The notes below the pieces were generated by a model. The model was not told where the DNA came from, ran no database searches, and saw only the letters and a list, made by a program, of their open reading frames with translations. This document shows positions 38,414 through 48,056 of a stretch of 64,000 bases of DNA, piece by piece. Source of the stretch: Brachybacterium aquaticum. GTDB lineage: Bacteria > Actinomycetota > Actinomycetes > Actinomycetales > Dermabacteraceae. Each line of letters starts with the position of its first letter. Within the stretch, counting starts at the first letter, position 1. The stretch spans positions 1,240,001 through 1,304,000 of the forward strand of contig NZ_JACHLZ010000001.1 of assembly GCF_014204755.1 (NCBI RefSeq), given 5' to 3'. The position numbers were made by a program, and so were the translations under genes.

Positions 38414-39220
38414 ATGCCCGCTGCCGCTGAGCACGGCCACCAGGACCCGTACCCGCACCCGAGCGGTGCCCGGCCCCCGCAGCTGCCCGCTCCCACGATC
38501 CCGCGCCACGTGGCCGTGGTCATGGACGGCAACGGCCGCTGGGCGAACCGGCAGGGCCTGCCCCGCACCGCAGGGCACGAGGCCGGGGAGGCGGCGCTGC
38601 TGGACGTGGTCGCAGGCGCGCTCGAGATCGGCGTGACGCACCTGAGCGCCTACGCCTTCTCCACCGAGAACTGGAAGCGCTCCCCGGACGAGGTTCGCTT
38701 CCTCATGGGCTTCTCCCGCTCCGTGCTGCGCCGCCAGCGCGACACCCTGAACTCCTGGGGCGTGCGCATCGTGTGGATCGGCCGCGAGCAGCGCCTGTGG
38801 GGCTCGGTCATCAAGGAGCTGAAGGAGGCCGAGGAGCTCACCCGGCACAACTCCCGCATGACCCTGTACATGTGCGTGAACTATGGCGGCCGCGCCGAGA
38901 TCGTCGACGCGGTGCGGGAGATCGCCGAGGAGGCGCGCGCCGGGCGCGTGATCGGCAGGGGCATCACCGCCGCGAGCTTCGCCCGCCACCTGAACGATCC
39001 GGACATGCCGGACGTGGACCTGTTCCTGCGCACCAGCGGCGAGCAGCGCACCTCCAACTTCCTGCTGTGGCAGTCCGCCTACGCCGAGCTCGTGTTCGTG
39101 CCGGAGCTGTGGCCGGAGGTGGACCGGGTGGTGCTATGGCGGGCGATCACCGAGTACGCCCGGCGCGACCGCCGCTACGGCGGCGCGATCGACGCCCCGG
39201 AGGAGACGGCGAAGGGCTGA
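38414..39220 (+). CDS. uppS: Isoprenyl (undecaprenyl/decaprenyl) diphosphate synthase
   Basis: A 268-residue cis-prenyltransferase making the lipid carrier for cell-wall synthesis. Catalytic Asp lies in [29 protein letters not shown] and the C-terminal [15 protein letters not shown] are diagnostic. Chain length cannot be judged by eye. It follows recO by about 50 bp, the usual arrangement. Confidence 0.95.
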   Translation: MPAAAEHGHQDPYPHPSGARPPQLPAPTIPRHVAVVMDGNGRWANRQGLPRTAGHEAGEAALLDVVAGALEIGVTHLSAYAFSTENWKRSPDEVRFLMGFSRSVLRRQRDTLNSWGVRIVWIGREQRLWGSVIKELKEAEELTRHNSRMTLYMCVNYGGRAEIVDAVREIAEEARAGRVIGRGITAASFARHLNDPDMPDVDLFLRTSGEQRTSNFLLWQSAYAELVFVPELWPEVDRVVLWRAITEYARRDRRYGGAIDAPEETAKG

Positions 39221-39266
39221 TCCGTCCGGGGCGGACTGACCGGCCCGGGCCCGACCGGTGCGCCGT

Positions 39267-39869
39267 TCAGCGCTCGCTGGGCAACGGCTCCGAGCTCTCG
39301 GCGAGGGTGCTCTCGCCGGCGGCGGTCGTCGCGGTGTCGGTCGCCGAAGTCTCGGTCACCGAAGTGTCTGCCGTCGCAGCCTCGGTCGTCGCGGCGGCGC
39401 TGGCCCCGCCGGTGCGGCGCTTGTGACGCAGCAGCACGGCGACCAGCACCACGAGCAGCGCGAGCACAGCCACGGCCGCCCAGGGCGAGCGCAGGAACAG
39501 CTCGAACCAGGCGGCGAAGGCCACCAGACCCACGGTGGCGTAGATGAACGCCCAGGCGAGCCCGCCAAGGGCGAGCGCGGGGAGGTAGCGCCTCGCGGGC
39601 ATGGCGGTGAGTCCCGCGGCGGCGTTGGCAGCGGTCTGGAAGCCGACGGTGAGGAAGCTCAGCGCCACCACCGGCGCGCCCCAGCGGTTGACGAGCTCGG
39701 TAGCGTGCTGGACATTGGGGGAGTCGAGGAACTTCGCGACCCGGCCGCGGTCCACGGCCTTGCGCGCCCCGCGCCCCACGAGATAGGTGGCGCCCGCGCG
39801 GCACCAGATCACGACGTAGAGGAAGGCGACCGCCGGCAGCAGCGGCAGGCTCTGCACCCAGTCCATCAT
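39267..39869 (-). CDS. DedA/VTT-domain membrane protein
   Basis: A 200-residue membrane protein related to the DedA family, some members of which flip undecaprenyl phosphate. ARRYLPALALGGLAWAFIY and the Arg/Gly context resemble the VTT domain, though the N-terminal part is shortened. The C-terminal 45 residues are Thr/Ala/Ser-rich. Its ATG overlaps the zur stop by 4 bp, so it is translated with the zinc regulator, an unexpected partner. A second ATG follows at once. Confidence 0.75.
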   Translation of the reverse strand: MMDWVQSLPLLPAVAFLYVVIWCRAGATYLVGRGARKAVDRGRVAKFLDSPNVQHATELVNRWGAPVVALSFLTVGFQTAANAAAGLTAMPARRYLPALALGGLAWAFIYATVGLVAFAAWFELFLRSPWAAVAVLALLVVLVAVLLRHKRRTGGASAAATTEAATADTSVTETSATDTATTAAGESTLAESSEPLPSER

Positions 39870-40324
39870 CGGCCCGGCGCCCCGTCCTCCGCCTCGTCGC
39901 CCCCGGCCGCGGAATGCTCCGCGCACAGGCCGAACACCTCCAGGGTGTGGTCGAGGTCGGTGAAGCCGTGCTCGTTCGCGATCGTGGTCATCGCGCCCTC
40001 GAGGCGCGGGGCGAGGAACTCGACGGTGCGGCCGCACTCGCGGCAGACCAGGTGGTGGTGGTGCCCGGAGTCCTCGCACTGGCGGTACAGGGACTCGCCG
40101 TCGCCCGCGACGAGCACGTCGAGCCGACCCGAGCGCGAGAGCGCCTGCAGGTTGCGGTACACGGTCGCCAGGCCCACGGTCTCCCCGTCGGCCTTCATCT
40201 GCTCATGGATCTGCTGGGCGGAGCGGAAGTCGTCCTGCCGCGAGAGCGTCTCCAGGATCGCTGCGCGCTGGCGGGTGTTCCGTTGCATCCCCCCATTGTC
40301 CGTCATGGTCATCGGGACTTCCAT
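39866..40324 (-). CDS. zur: Fur-family zinc uptake regulator (Zur)
   Basis: A 152-residue metalloregulator. The DNA-binding part reads RNTRQRAAILETLSRQ and VGLATVYRNLQAL; the metal region has EDSGHHHHLVCRECGRTVEF with the CxxC structural zinc site. Assignment as Zur rests on the adjacent znuABC genes and the Zur box on znuA. Four in-frame ATGs lie in the first 13 codons. The one before QRNTRQ is preceded by a G-run and could be the real start, giving a 140-residue protein. Confidence 0.88.
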   Translation of the reverse strand: MEVPMTMTDNGGMQRNTRQRAAILETLSRQDDFRSAQQIHEQMKADGETVGLATVYRNLQALSRSGRLDVLVAGDGESLYRQCEDSGHHHHLVCRECGRTVEFLAPRLEGAMTTIANEHGFTDLDHTLEVFGLCAEHSAAGGDEAEDGAPGR

Positions 40325-40361
40325 CGGTCGTGAAGGGACCCACGTCGGCGTGAGAAGGCGC

Positions 40362-40433
40362 GCTGGTCGCTCACGCGCTGGTCTCGCTGGTCGCCCACGC
40401 GCTGGTCTCGCTGGTCGCTCACGCGCCGGTCGC
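40362..40433 (-). repeat. 24-bp tandem repeat spanning the znuB stop
   Basis: Three 24-bp copies at 40362-40385, 40386-40409 and 40410-40433. The znuB stop (40419-40421) lies in the third (first in the direction of translation). The middle copy has one base change that removes its stop triplet, while the last copy retains it. The unit length is a multiple of 3. Confidence 0.88.
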
Positions 40434-41378
40434 GCCGGTCGTGCTCCGTGCGGCGGCCGACGGGGCGGCGGTGCGGCCGGGCCCGGGTCCCGACCCGGCG
40501 CCCCCGGCGTGCTCGCCGTGGCGCTCCCGCCCCGGGCGAGCGGGGCGCAGCGCCCGGCTCAGCAACCCGAGGATGTACACCCCGATGGTGAGCAGCACGA
40601 TCACGCCGCCCGGGGGCAGGTCGACGTAGACGGTGATGAGGAGTCCGCCGAGGGCGCAGACCACGGCGATGACCATCGCGGTGCGCATGGTGCGGGTGAA
40701 GCCGACCACGAGGTTCTGCGCGGCGGCGACCGGGACGATCATGAGCGCGGAGACCATGAGCGCGCCGACGATCCGCATCGACAGGGTGACGGTGAGCGCG
40801 GCCATCACGGCGATCAGCACGTTGACGGTGCGCACCGGCAGGCCGGAGGCGCGGGCGAACTCCTCGTCGGCCGTGACGGCCGAGAGCAGCCCCGACAGGC
40901 CCACCCCGATCGCGAGCACGACGACGGCGAGGACCGCGGAGATGACGGTGTCCAGCCGCGTCACGGTGGACAGCGAGCCGAAGAGGTAGCCCATGAGGTT
41001 CTGGGAGGTGCCGCCGGCGAGCTGGATGATCACGACGCCACCGGCGATGCCGCCGTAGAACAGGATCGCGAGTGCCACGTCGCGGCTGGTGTGGGAGACC
41101 TCGCGGACGTACTCGATGAGCACCGCGCCGATCACCGAGGCGGCCAGCGCCCCCGGGATCGCGAGGAGGTCGGCGGGGGTGGCCGAGAGCCAGGCACCCA
41201 CCAGCCAGCCGACGGCGACGCCGGTCAGGGCCACGTGGCCGAGCCCGTCGCCGAGCAGGGACAGGCGCTTCTGGACCAGGTAGGTGCCGACGACGGGAGC
41301 GGTCAGTCCGATGAGCAGCGCGATGATCAGCGGGTAGCGCAGCAGGTCGGAGGTGAGGATGTCGAGGGGCGAGATCAT
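40419..41378 (-). CDS. znuB: Zinc ABC transporter permease
   Basis: A 319-residue ABC-3 family permease with eight or so membrane helices (PLIIALLIGLTAPVVGTYLV at the start, then MRIVGALMVSALMIVPVAAA, a conserved ABC-3 motif). It forms the channel of the ZnuABC zinc importer. The C-terminal 45 residues are hydrophilic and Pro/Arg-rich. ATG 41378 overlaps the znuC stop by 4 bp. Confidence 0.93.
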   Translation of the reverse strand: MISPLDILTSDLLRYPLIIALLIGLTAPVVGTYLVQKRLSLLGDGLGHVALTGVAVGWLVGAWLSATPADLLAIPGALAASVIGAVLIEYVREVSHTSRDVALAILFYGGIAGGVVIIQLAGGTSQNLMGYLFGSLSTVTRLDTVISAVLAVVVLAIGVGLSGLLSAVTADEEFARASGLPVRTVNVLIAVMAALTVTLSMRIVGALMVSALMIVPVAAAQNLVVGFTRTMRTAMVIAVVCALGGLLITVYVDLPPGGVIVLLTIGVYILGLLSRALRPARPGRERHGEHAGGAGSGPGPGRTAAPSAAARSTTGATGA

Positions 41379-42142
41379 AGGGGGTGGATCTCCTGTCCGA
41401 GGCACTCGTCGTAGGGGAGGGCGTCCTCGGGGTGGTCGTGGCCGGGGTCCAGGTGGGGGCGGTCGTGCTCGGGCCCGTCGTGGACGACGTGGCCGTGGTC
41501 GAGCACGACGGCGCGGCGGATGTCCCCGCCAAGAGGTCCGGTCTCGTGCAGGACGACGAGGATCGTGGTGCCCTTCGCGGACAGCTCGCGGAACAGGCCC
41601 GCGATGAGCTCCTGGGTGGGGACGTCCACGCCGGAGAAGGGCTCGTCCAGGACCAGCAGCTCGGGCTCGCGCACCAGCGCCCGGGCGATCATGACGCGGC
41701 GCCGCTGCCCGCCGGACATGCGGGTGATGGGGCGGCCGGCGAGGTCGGCCATGCCCACGGCCTCCAGGGCGCGGGTGACGCGGGGATCGCGGGTGCTCGG
41801 CCACCAGGAGCGGGAGCCGAGGAGGCCGGCCGCGACGGTCTCGCGGGCCGTGGCAGGGATGGAGCCGCCCTCGGCGGAGTCCTGGGGCACGTAGCCGAGC
41901 CGGTCGTGCGCGGCGCCCTGGGCGACGGGACGGCCGAACAGGCGCGCGCTGCCCTCCTCGAGGGGGAGCACGCCGACGACGGCACGCAGCAGGGTCGACT
42001 TGCCCGAGCCGTTGGCGCCGAGCAGAGCCACCATCTCTCCGGGCTCGATCCGCAGGTCCACGCCGTGGAGGATCCGCTGGCCGCCGAGGGCGACGACCGC
42101 GCCGCGCACATCGACGACGGGGGAGGGGGCCGCGGCGCTCAT
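41375..42142 (-). CDS. znuC: Zinc ABC transporter ATP-binding protein
   Basis: A 255-residue ATPase with Walker A LLGANGSGKSTLL, Q-loop YVPQD, signature MSGGQRRRV, Walker B LLVLDEPFSGVD and H-loop VLHET. The C-terminus is His-rich (HGHVVHDGPEHDRPHLDPGH), which may sense or buffer zinc on the cytoplasmic side. It overlaps znuA and znuB by 4 bp each. Confidence 0.95.
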   Translation of the reverse strand: MSAAAPSPVVDVRGAVVALGGQRILHGVDLRIEPGEMVALLGANGSGKSTLLRAVVGVLPLEEGSARLFGRPVAQGAAHDRLGYVPQDSAEGGSIPATARETVAAGLLGSRSWWPSTRDPRVTRALEAVGMADLAGRPITRMSGGQRRRVMIARALVREPELLVLDEPFSGVDVPTQELIAGLFRELSAKGTTILVVLHETGPLGGDIRRAVVLDHGHVVHDGPEHDRPHLDPGHDHPEDALPYDECLGQEIHPL

Positions 42143-43170
42143 GCCCAGCTCGCCACGAGCTTCGTGCAGTTCTCTCGCATGACCTGAGGGTAGTCCGCGT
42201 CCTCGGAGAGCTGGGTCTCGAGGTTGTCGAGCTCCTCGGCGGTGATGCCGAGGTTGTCGGCGAGGGTCTGGGCGACCTTCGGCGAAGCGGTGGTCTCGAA
42301 GAAGACAGTCGTCACGCCCTCGTCGCGCACGATCCCCTCGAGGGCGAGCAGGCGCTGCGGGGAGGGCTCGGTCTCGGGATCCACGCCGGTGATGCCGATC
42401 TGGTGGAGGTCGTAGCGCTGGGCGAGGTAGACGTAGGCGGCGTGGCTGGTGATGAAGGGCCGGTCTCCGTCGACGGCACCGAAGTCGTCGGTGAGGTCCT
42501 GGTCCAGCGTCTCCAGCTCGGTGCGCAGCGCCTCGGCATTGGCGGTGAACTCGTCCGCGAGCTCAGGGGAGAGCTCGCCGAGCCGCTGCGCGATCGCGTC
42601 GCCGAGGTCCGCCATCCGCACCGGGTCGTGCCAGAAGTGCGGGTCGAAGGCGCCGTGATCGTGACCGTCGTGACCGCCCTCGGCGTCCTCGCCCTCTGCG
42701 TCCTCGCCCTCTCCGGCTCCCTCCTCGTCCGCGTGGGCGGCGTGCTCCTCGGAGGTCTCCTCGCCGTGGGTGCCCGCCGCGTCGGCCGCGATCAGGTCGA
42801 TGACCGAGGAGACATCCAGCACGTTGTCCCCGCCGTGGGAGGCGATCGCGTCGTCGAGCGCCGTCTGGAACCCCGGGATCTGGGGCACCAGATCCGCCTT
42901 CTCGACCTGGATCACCTGCTGGATCGACAGCTCGAGTCCGTGCGCGTCGGCGCCCGGGGTGGTGAGGTCGACGATCTCGACGTGCTCCCCGCCGACCTTC
43001 GTGGCGAGGTAGCGCAGCGGGTATGCCGAGGTCACGACCGTGAGGTGATTCCCGTCGGCCGAGCCCCCGCCGCCCGCACCCGAGCCGCAGGCGGCCAGCA
43101 GGGCGGCGCCGACGCCGAGACCGGCGGCGGCGAACAGGGAGCGGCGCGATGGCGTGAAGCTGGAGGGCAT
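42139..43170 (-). CDS. znuA: Zinc-binding lipoprotein ZnuA
   Basis: A 343-residue substrate-binding protein of the cluster A-I metal type. After a basic N-terminus (PSRRSLF) and a hydrophobic segment comes the lipobox LLAACGSG, so it is lipid-anchored outside the membrane. Metal ligands include His in ADAHGLEL and the FDPHFWHDP region, preceded by a long Asp/Glu/His-rich zinc-loop (GGHDGHDHG). ATG 43170 fits a leaderless start 7 nt after GAGAAT; two earlier in-frame ATGs would lie in the promoter itself. Confidence 0.93.
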   Translation of the reverse strand: MPSSFTPSRRSLFAAAGLGVGAALLAACGSGAGGGGSADGNHLTVVTSAYPLRYLATKVGGEHVEIVDLTTPGADAHGLELSIQQVIQVEKADLVPQIPGFQTALDDAIASHGGDNVLDVSSVIDLIAADAAGTHGEETSEEHAAHADEEGAGEGEDAEGEDAEGGHDGHDHGAFDPHFWHDPVRMADLGDAIAQRLGELSPELADEFTANAEALRTELETLDQDLTDDFGAVDGDRPFITSHAAYVYLAQRYDLHQIGITGVDPETEPSPQRLLALEGIVRDEGVTTVFFETTASPKVAQTLADNLGITAEELDNLETQLSEDADYPQVMRENCTKLVASWA

Positions 43171-43184
43171 GACAATCATTCTCA
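43170..43184 (-). promoter_or_regulatory. Zur box covering the leaderless znuA promoter
   Basis: On the minus strand TGAGAATGATTGTCA differs at two positions from the actinobacterial Zur-box form TGAAAATGATTTTCA. It contains the -10 box GAGAAT (43183-43178), and its last base is the A of ATG. Zn-Zur binding would block RNA polymerase directly. Confidence 0.8.
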
Positions 43185-43306
43185 TCAGTGGGTGGAGGTG
43201 AGGCAAGTCGACGCCCAGCCGACGAGGCCGTTCGTGGGCACCGTCACAGCGCGGTCGCTCGCTATGCTGGGGCGGTCCCGATCCACCCGTCACCAGGAGA
43301 CTCCCC

Positions 43307-44698
<1,392 letters not shown>

Positions 44699-44728
44699 GC
44701 AGGGCGCGGGCCACAGGGCTCGCAGGGC

Positions 44729-44767
44729 CGACGGGGCCGACGGGGGAGAACCCCGTGGGCCCCGTCG
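44729..44767 (+). terminator. glyS hairpin terminator
   Basis: CGACGGGGCCGACGGGG pairs with 44751-44767 with one mismatch in 17 around a 5-nt loop, 30 bp after glyS. Confidence 0.75.
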
Positions 44768-44811
44768 CCGTTCGTGGTGGCGGGTTCGCCGTCGCCTGCC
44801 CCGTGGTGCGG

Positions 44812-44883
44812 GCTGCTCAGCGCGGGGTGATCAGCGCGGGCTGCTCAGCACCCGGCGGAACAGCTCACGGCTGACCAGCGCAG
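44812..44883. repeat. Four 14-bp direct repeats upstream of the clpP pair
   Basis: GCTGNTCAGCGCGG-like units lie at 44812, 44826 and 44840 (adjacent, 14-bp period) and again at 44870. The core GCTGATCAGC is a palindrome. They end 46 bp before the clpP start, so they could bind the PopR-like regulator encoded at the other end of the operon. Confidence 0.5.
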
Positions 44884-44929
44884 AACGGAGATCGCCCCGA
44901 CGGTCCGCGCGGGCGCGCAGGCTCGTCCC

Positions 44930-45562
44930 ATGACCACCACGACATCACCCCCGACACCGCTCGCCGACCTCACCACCACCCGACTGCTCCACCAGCGCGT
45001 GCTCCTGCTGGACCGCGAGCTCGACCAGGAGAACGGCGCGGCGCTCAGCGCCCAGCTGCTCCTGCTCGCCGCAGAGGATCCCCGCACCGACATCACGCTG
45101 CTGATCAACTCACCGGGCGGGCTCGTCCCCGCCATGCTCGCCATCGGCGACCTCATGGACCTCGTTCCCTGCGACGTGCGCACCGTGGCGCTGGGCATGG
45201 CCTACAGCGCCGGCCAGTACCTGCTCACGCAGGGCACCCCGGGCAAGCGCTTCGTGCTCCCGCACGGCCAGGTGCTCATGCACCAGGGCTCGGCCGGGTT
45301 CGGCGGCAGCGCCGCGGACATCGAGCTGCAGGCCGAGGACCTCCGCCGCAACCGCGACCTGCTGATCCGCCTGACCGCCGAGCGCACCGGGCAGAGCGAG
45401 GAGACGATCGCGCGCGACTCCGAGCGCGACCGCATCTGGGACGCCGACGGCGCGGTCGCCTACGGCTTCGCGGACCACGTCGCGAGCTCCCTGGAGGAGA
45501 TCCTCCCGCTCGGCCCCGCGGGTCGACGGGGGACCGGCGCAGGGATCGGAGGCGCGCGATGA
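44930..45562 (+). CDS. clpP: ClpP-type serine protease subunit, catalytically complete
   Basis: A 210-residue ClpP paralogue. Catalytic residues line up as Ser93 (MAYSAGQ), His118 (VLMHQ) and Asp167 (SERDR); the Ser-His and His-Asp spacings of 25 and 49 equal those of E. coli ClpP. It overlaps the next clpP-like gene by 4 bp. Because a PopR-like gene follows, this is probably the second, regulated pair (ClpP3/ClpP4-like) rather than the essential ClpP1/P2 pair, which normally sits beside tig/clpX. Confidence 0.9.
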   Translation: MTTTTSPPTPLADLTTTRLLHQRVLLLDRELDQENGAALSAQLLLLAAEDPRTDITLLINSPGGLVPAMLAIGDLMDLVPCDVRTVALGMAYSAGQYLLTQGTPGKRFVLPHGQVLMHQGSAGFGGSAADIELQAEDLRRNRDLLIRLTAERTGQSEETIARDSERDRIWDADGAVAYGFADHVASSLEEILPLGPAGRRGTGAGIGGAR

Positions 45563-46161
45563 GCAGCTACACCATCCCCTCGGTCCTCGAGCGCACGAGC
45601 ACCGGCACCGAGCGCAGCGCGGACGTGTTCTCCCGCCTGCTCAGCGACCGGATCATCTACGTCGGCACGCCGATCGACGACGGGGTCGCCAACACCGTCA
45701 TCGCCCAGATCCTGCATCTGGAGGACGACTCGGCCGACGCCCCGATTCACCTGTACCTCAACTCCTCCGGCGGCGACGTGCAGGCGGTGCTCGCCATCTA
45801 CGACACCCTCGCCTTCGTGCGCAGCCAGGTCGCGGTCACCTGCATCGGCCAGGCCGTCGCCGCTCCGGTGGTGCTGCTCGCGGCGGGCACGCCGGGCATG
45901 CGCTGGGTGCTCCCGCACACCCGCGTGGTGCTGCACCCGCTGGAGGCACAGGGTCGCGGCGCGGTGCCGGACCTGATCCTCGCCACCGAGGAGGTCCAGC
46001 GCCTGCGCGGCGCGCTCGAGGAGCTGATCGCCGAGCACTCCGGGCAGGACCGTGAGAGGGTTCGCCGGGACCTCGAGCGCGAGCGGGTGCTGGACGCGGA
46101 GGCGACCGTCGCGTACGGGCTCGCCGACCAGGTGCTGCTCAGGCGGCCGCGAGCAGCCTGA
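45559..46161 (+). CDS. ClpP-like subunit lacking the catalytic Ser and Asp
   Basis: A 200-residue ClpP-family subunit. In the line-up with its neighbour, His126 (VVLHP) is kept but the nucleophile position 25 residues earlier is Ala101 (IGQAVAAPV) and the Asp position 49 residues later is Glu175. The fold is otherwise intact (YVGTPIDDGVANTVIAQI, LYLNSSGGDV, YGLADQVL). It cannot be a serine protease by itself and resembles ClpR-type subunits of plastids and cyanobacteria, probably forming mixed rings with the active partner. It overlaps the regulator gene tail to tail by 23 bp. Confidence 0.88.
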   Translation: MSSYTIPSVLERTSTGTERSADVFSRLLSDRIIYVGTPIDDGVANTVIAQILHLEDDSADAPIHLYLNSSGGDVQAVLAIYDTLAFVRSQVAVTCIGQAVAAPVVLLAAGTPGMRWVLPHTRVVLHPLEAQGRGAVPDLILATEEVQRLRGALEELIAEHSGQDRERVRRDLERERVLDAEATVAYGLADQVLLRRPRAA

Positions 46162-46657
46162 CGGAGCTGTGTGGAGCACCGCCCGCCCCATCGGGGAGGG
46201 TCGGGCCCGGGATGCGGGTGCTGGAGTCGGTTTCGGCGAGGTCCGACCCCGTGAGGTCCAGGATCTGCGGGCGCCCCGCCCGCATCGGGGCCGGTCCTGA
46301 GGCCCATCCGCTGCCCGCCGTCTCGTCGCCGGGTACCTCCAGGGCCCCGTCGGCCACCCGCAGCAGGAGGAGCGGCAGATCCACCCCGAGGGCGCCGAGC
46401 ACGGCGGCGAGCAGCTCCGAGGAGGGATCCTTGCGGCCGCGCTCCACGTCGGAGAGGTGCTGCATGCTCATTCCCGCGCGGCCCGCCACCTCGGCGAGGG
46501 TGCGTCCCTGCCGCCGGCGCTCGGCGCGCAGCTGCTCGCCGAGGAGTTCGCGCAGGAGCGGCGCGGGGCGAATGCCGGCCCGATCGCTCGACGGCGGCGT
46601 GGGACGGCCGGGGCGGTGGTCGTCCGCGACCGCGCGTCTCGCGTGCTGGCTCGTCAT
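46139..46657 (-). CDS. PopR/ClgR-like XRE-family regulator
   Basis: A 172-residue DNA-binding protein. The central helix-turn-helix (RRQGRTLAEVAGRAGMSMQ, then LSDVERGRKDPSSELLAAVL) closely resembles ClgR and PopR, activators of clp genes in actinobacteria. The C-terminus ends VRLLAAA, like the LAA-type tail by which ClgR and PopR are recognised by ClpP1P2. This supports a feedback loop: active ClpP1P2 destroys the regulator, and its loss allows the clpP pair to be induced. Start ATG 46657 lies 6 nt after TAGGTT. Confidence 0.8.
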   Translation of the reverse strand: MTSQHARRAVADDHRPGRPTPPSSDRAGIRPAPLLRELLGEQLRAERRRQGRTLAEVAGRAGMSMQHLSDVERGRKDPSSELLAAVLGALGVDLPLLLLRVADGALEVPGDETAGSGWASGPAPMRAGRPQILDLTGSDLAETDSSTRIPGPTLPDGAGGAPHSSVRLLAAA

Positions 46658-46663
46658 GGACCG

Positions 46664-46669
46664 AACCTA
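46664..46669 (-). promoter_or_regulatory. -10 box of a leaderless PopR-like transcript
   Basis: On the minus strand TAGGTT is followed by 6 nt (CGGTCC) and ATG 46657. No ribosome binding site fits. Confidence 0.5.
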
Positions 46670-46758
46670 CGCGTCCCGTGTGCGACCCGCCCGTGCCTCT
46701 GCTCTGGGCGGAACCCGGTGAGCCGACCGCTCGCGCTGCCGGGTCCGCCCCGCACCCG

Positions 46759-47799
46759 TCAGACGATCGCGGTGAGCAGGTGCGGGACGACGTGCCGGGC
46801 GAAGGTGCCGAGCATCGCGCGCTGGTCCGCGGCGGGCGCCCCGAAGGGGAGCACCAGCGAGATCTCGTCGGCCGCCTGCACGACCGCGTCGGCGACGAGC
46901 GCCTGCGCGACCTCGCCGGGATCGTCGATGACGATGCGGGAGAACACCGCGGCCTTCCCGCCGATCTCCTGGGCCTGGTGCTCGTCGCTGACGCCGGGGC
47001 CGGCGGTCCGCTCGCGCGGGATCAGCGACACGTAGCGCTCGAGATCCTCCTCGGACTCCACCGGGATCATCTGGCGGGAGACCATCACGTGCCCCTCGCC
47101 GTGCCCCGCCTCGCGGGACGCCTCCCGGTAGGCCTCCAGCGCCTCGAGCTGGAGCAGCTCGAAGGAACGGCCGGAACCGTCGTCCGGTGCCATGGTCGCC
47201 AGCTGCAGGCCGAGTCCCGCGTGGCCCGCCATCGCGGCGCGCTGCGGGCTCGCCGCCCCGTAGGCGAGGCGCTCGCGCAGACCCGGGGCCTGGGGCTGGA
47301 TCCGCAGCGGGGTGCCGGGGTCGACGCCCTCGATGTGCTGGTCGGCGCCGGAGACGATCTCCCCGCCCACGAGCTCCAGCAGATCGTGCAGCACCCGGTC
47401 CACGTGGTCCGTGCGGTCCCCGTGCAGGGCGCCGAAGGCGCGGGTGTAGATCGCGTCGTGCGCGGAATAGCCGGAGCCGAGACCGGGGCGCAGGCGACCG
47501 CCGGTGAGCAGATCGGCGGTGGCGAGGTCCTCGGCGAGTCGGCCCGCGTTCTCGAAGCGCAGCGGGATCACCGCGGTGCCCAGCTGGATGTGGGAGGTGT
47601 GCTGGCCGAGCGCGGAGAGGAACAGCAGCGGAGAGGACAGGGCGTCCTGCAGATGCCGCACGCGCACATAGCCGACGTCGTAGCCCAGCTCCTCGGCCTC
47701 GAGGAACAGCGCGCGACCGTCCTCCAGGGCGCCGTGGTCCACCTGGCCGACGAAGCCGATCCGGGGAGCCTCCCGGGTGCCGGATGCTGATGCGGTCAT
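46759..47799 (-). CDS. LLM-class flavin-dependent oxidoreductase
   Basis: A 346-residue bacterial-luciferase-like monooxygenase. The barrel features are RIGFVGQVDHG, LGTAVIPLRFENAGRLAEDLATADLLTGGR (read in two strands) and a distinct LGSGYSAHD stretch. Members use reduced flavin on varied substrates. ATG 47799 follows GAAGGAGG. No flavin reductase is adjacent, and the substrate is unknown. Confidence 0.85.
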   Translation of the reverse strand: MTASASGTREAPRIGFVGQVDHGALEDGRALFLEAEELGYDVGYVRVRHLQDALSSPLLFLSALGQHTSHIQLGTAVIPLRFENAGRLAEDLATADLLTGGRLRPGLGSGYSAHDAIYTRAFGALHGDRTDHVDRVLHDLLELVGGEIVSGADQHIEGVDPGTPLRIQPQAPGLRERLAYGAASPQRAAMAGHAGLGLQLATMAPDDGSGRSFELLQLEALEAYREASREAGHGEGHVMVSRQMIPVESEEDLERYVSLIPRERTAGPGVSDEHQAQEIGGKAAVFSRIVIDDPGEVAQALVADAVVQAADEISLVLPFGAPAADQRAMLGTFARHVVPHLLTAIV

Positions 47800-48056
47800 C
47801 TCACGCCTCCTTCGAGCGATGCCTTCACGGCGCGAGGGAGAGGAAGGGGATGCGCCGATGGCCCATTCTCCCAATCGACCGCGCCGCCGGTGGGGACTTC
47901 CTGCCTTCCGCCCGACGCGCCGTCGACGGGTCCTCCCCGCCGCGCGCTGCGACCGTTCCTCCACAGCGGTCGACGCGGAGTCGGAACTCGGCTGGATGCA
48001 CATCACCACTCCTCCTCCTCCCATGGACGGCCCGGTGGTGGGAGAATCCCAGGACG

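Noticed and set aside
44699-44929. Known ClgR or PopR operator upstream of clpP
   Set aside because: No site of the published palindromic type could be fixed by eye; only the 14-bp repeats are reported.
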